6,749 bases of DNA, taken from NCBI GenBank assembly GCA_937924895.1, contig CALEYP010000025.1:1-6749 (forward strand). The letters run 5' to 3'. Of the stretch, positions 5,134 through 6,749 are shown one piece after another. Source of the stretch: an uncultured Alphaproteobacteria bacterium (GTDB lineage: Bacteria > Pseudomonadota > Alphaproteobacteria > Puniceispirillales > Puniceispirillaceae). How positions within the stretch are numbered: position 1 is the stretch's first letter; each line of letters opens with the position of its first letter. Position numbers and translations under genes: made by a program. Below the pieces are notes generated by a model. The model was not told where the DNA came from and searched no databases. It saw nothing but the letters and a program-made list of their open reading frames with translations.

Positions 5134-6749
5134 GTGACGCAGCTGGTAGCGCAATCACTCACAGGGGCACAATGGCAAGCAGCAAGCTATGCCATATCCC
5201 CTGAGGTGGCATCACGTCATGCGGCCTATTTCGCACAGCAATATGATATGCCGGAAACGCTGTCTTTATTGTTAGCACAACGTGGCATTACACCAGATAT
5301 TTCAGATTTCTTTCTGACCCCCAAATTACGCGATTTATTGCCAAACCCGTCTGATTTTCAAGATATGGATAAGGCGTGTGCGCTATTAGCAGATGCCATT
5401 ATTGCTAAAACCCCAATTGGGATTTTTGGTGATTATGATGTGGATGGGGCTTGTGCTACCGCTTTATTTTTACGGTTTCTTGAGGCGTTTCAAGTGCCAG
5501 CCACCTGTCATATTCCAGATAGGTTTGCTGAAGGATATGGGCCAAATGAGACAGCCCTCACAGGCTTAAAGGACAAAGGGGCTGAGCTCATCATCACAGT
5601 TGATTGTGGGATTACAGCGCACGCGCCGTTGGAAGCGGTGGCTGAAGCTGGTATGGATGTCATTGTGATTGACCATCATAAAGCGGGCACAACATTGCCA
5701 CGGGCAAAGGCCGTAGTGAATCCCAATCGCTTAGATGACACCTCAGGGCAGGGGGCGTTATGTGCCGCAGGCATGGTCTTTATGTGTTGTGTAGGAACCA
5801 TGAGGCACTTGCGTGAACATCACGCTCTGACAACACCCCCGATTGATTTGCTATCCCTACTAGACCTTGTTGGGTTTGCCACAATTTGCGATATTGTGCC
5901 TTTGACGTTGACGAATCGTGCCTTCGTTAAACAAGGGCTGGCAATCCTGAAAGAACGCAAAAATACAGGCTTGCGCGTGCTGGCAGATATTAGCGGTGTG
6001 AATAAGCCACCAACGGCACAAACATTTGGATTTGTATTAGGGCCTCGCATTAATGCAGGCGGGCGTCTTGGGCAATCATCTATCGGTGCTGAGTTATTAT
6101 CAACGCATAATGAAGCACGTGCCATTCAATTGGCTAGTGAGTTACAGGAGCTCAATAAAGAGAGGCGTCAAATTGAGGCTGATGTACTGCAACTGGCTGA
6201 TGATGCTGCCTTTGCGCAGATTTCGGAAGGAAATAGCCCTATTATCATCGTGGCAGGGCAGGGATGGCATGAAGGCGTTATCGGCATTGTAGCGGGACGG
6301 CTGAAGGAGAAATATCATCGGCCTGCCATTGTTATCTCACTTGGTGACGATGGTGTGGGTAAGGGATCAGCGAGAGGCATTGCTGGTTTCCGGTTGGGAG
6401 ATGCGGTCTTAGCCGCAAAAGAAGCTGGCATTTTGATAGGCGGCGGCGGTCATGATATGGCGGCTGGGTTGTCTCTGAGCAACGACAGGCTTGCTGACTT
6501 TACGCGTTTTATGACTAATCGCTTTGCAGCAGAAGTGGGAGAGCTTCCTCTACCTAGTCGTGAGGTGGCTGGTGAATTAACATTATCGGCCTGTACAAGT
6601 GATTTTGTCGAGTGGATTGAGACTCTTGCCCCATTTGGGTCAGATTTTCCGGAACCGCGTTTCATGCTGCGTCATTGCTTTATAAAACGCCCGCGATGGC
6701 TTGGTGAGACCAAAGATCACTTTAGCTGCGAGGTTAGGGACGGTACGGG
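5134..6749 (+). CDS. recJ: Single-stranded-DNA-specific exonuclease RecJ (3' end outside window)
   Basis: 5'-to-3' single-strand exonuclease used in RecFOR recombination, mismatch repair and base-excision repair. The frame is open to the window edge (538 codons), so perhaps 40-70 residues are missing compared with the usual 570-610. DHH-phosphoesterase motifs appear in order, numbered from the GTG at 5134: FGDYDVDGA (98-106, D100/D102/D104), IPDRFAEGYG (127-136), VDCG (156-159), VIDHHK (178-183) and ICDIVPL (251-257). Further RecJ blocks are GPRINAGGRLG (303-313), WHEGVIGIVAGRL (378-390), GSARGIAGFRLGDA (411-424) and the DHHA1 signature GGGGHDMAAG (436-445). The start of the C-terminal OB-fold follows. 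All metal ligands I can place are intact. An alternative GTG at 5125 would add three residues. No terminator or promoter is visible between hom and recJ, which implies an operon. Confidence 0.95.
   Translation, partial: MTQLVAQSLTGAQWQAASYAISPEVASRHAAYFAQQYDMPETLSLLLAQRGITPDISDFFLTPKLRDLLPNPSDFQDMDKACALLADAIIAKTPIGIFGDYDVDGACATALFLRFLEAFQVPATCHIPDRFAEGYGPNETALTGLKDKGAELIITVDCGITAHAPLEAVAEAGMDVIVIDHHKAGTTLPRAKAVVNPNRLDDTSGQGALCAAGMVFMCCVGTMRHLREHHALTTPPIDLLSLLDLVGFATICDIVPLTLTNRAFVKQGLAILKERKNTGLRVLADISGVNKPPTAQTFGFVLGPRINAGGRLGQSSIGAELLSTHNEARAIQLASELQELNKERRQIEADVLQLADDAAFAQISEGNSPIIIVAGQGWHEGVIGIVAGRLKEKYHRPAIVISLGDDGVGKGSARGIAGFRLGDAVLAAKEAGILIGGGGHDMAAGLSLSNDRLADFTRFMTNRFAAEVGELPLPSREVAGELTLSACTSDFVEWIETLAPFGSDFPEPRFMLRHCFIKRPRWLGETKDHFSCEVRDGT

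Noticed and set aside
5820..6125. A 101-codon minus-strand open frame inside recJ.
   Set aside because: The sense strand encodes conserved RecJ motifs (ICDIVPL, GPRINAGGRLG) here, and the antisense product has no recognisable features.

Overview
This window looks like ordinary chromosomal DNA from an alphaproteobacterium of moderate GC content. Three things point that way: L13 and S9 have alphaproteobacterial-type sequences (S9 has an acidic N-terminal extension and ends in SFQFSKR), hom lies directly before recJ, and the recJ product matches the alphaproteobacterial type. The assignment rests on remembered family sequences, not on a search. Nothing in the window looks mobile: there is no insertion sequence, tRNA, CRISPR array, phage gene or obvious compositional break.

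Layout: rplM and rpsI (32-1000, +) form the usual L13-S9 ribosomal operon and end at a strong UUCG-tetraloop terminator (1017-1047). Next is a two-gene unit (1105-2162, +) of a LysE/RhtB-type amino-acid exporter and a GNAT acetyltransferase, joined by an ATGA overlap. A 2-keto-4-pentenoate hydratase-like gene (2142-2921, -) converges on the acetyltransferase gene, and their 3' ends overlap by 21 bp. The hydratase gene diverges from an aspartate/glutamate racemase of the YgeA type (3038-3739, +) across a 116-bp region that holds a 7-bp inverted repeat. Last come homoserine dehydrogenase (3847-5124, +) and, 9 nt downstream, recJ (5134 to the window end, +), which is cut off by the window edge.

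Functionally, the core genes cover translation (rplM, rpsI), the aspartate-family branch to threonine and methionine (hom) and single-strand DNA exonuclease repair (recJ). Between them is a small accessory set with an amino-acid or small-acid flavour: exporter, acetyltransferase, hydratase and racemase. Their substrates cannot be read from the sequence. I see no clear undescribed system. The points most worth checking are the Thr/Cys active-site pair of the racemase, a short SD-preceded ORF overlapping the start of hom, the inverted repeat between the divergent genes, and the missing glpX between hom and recJ.
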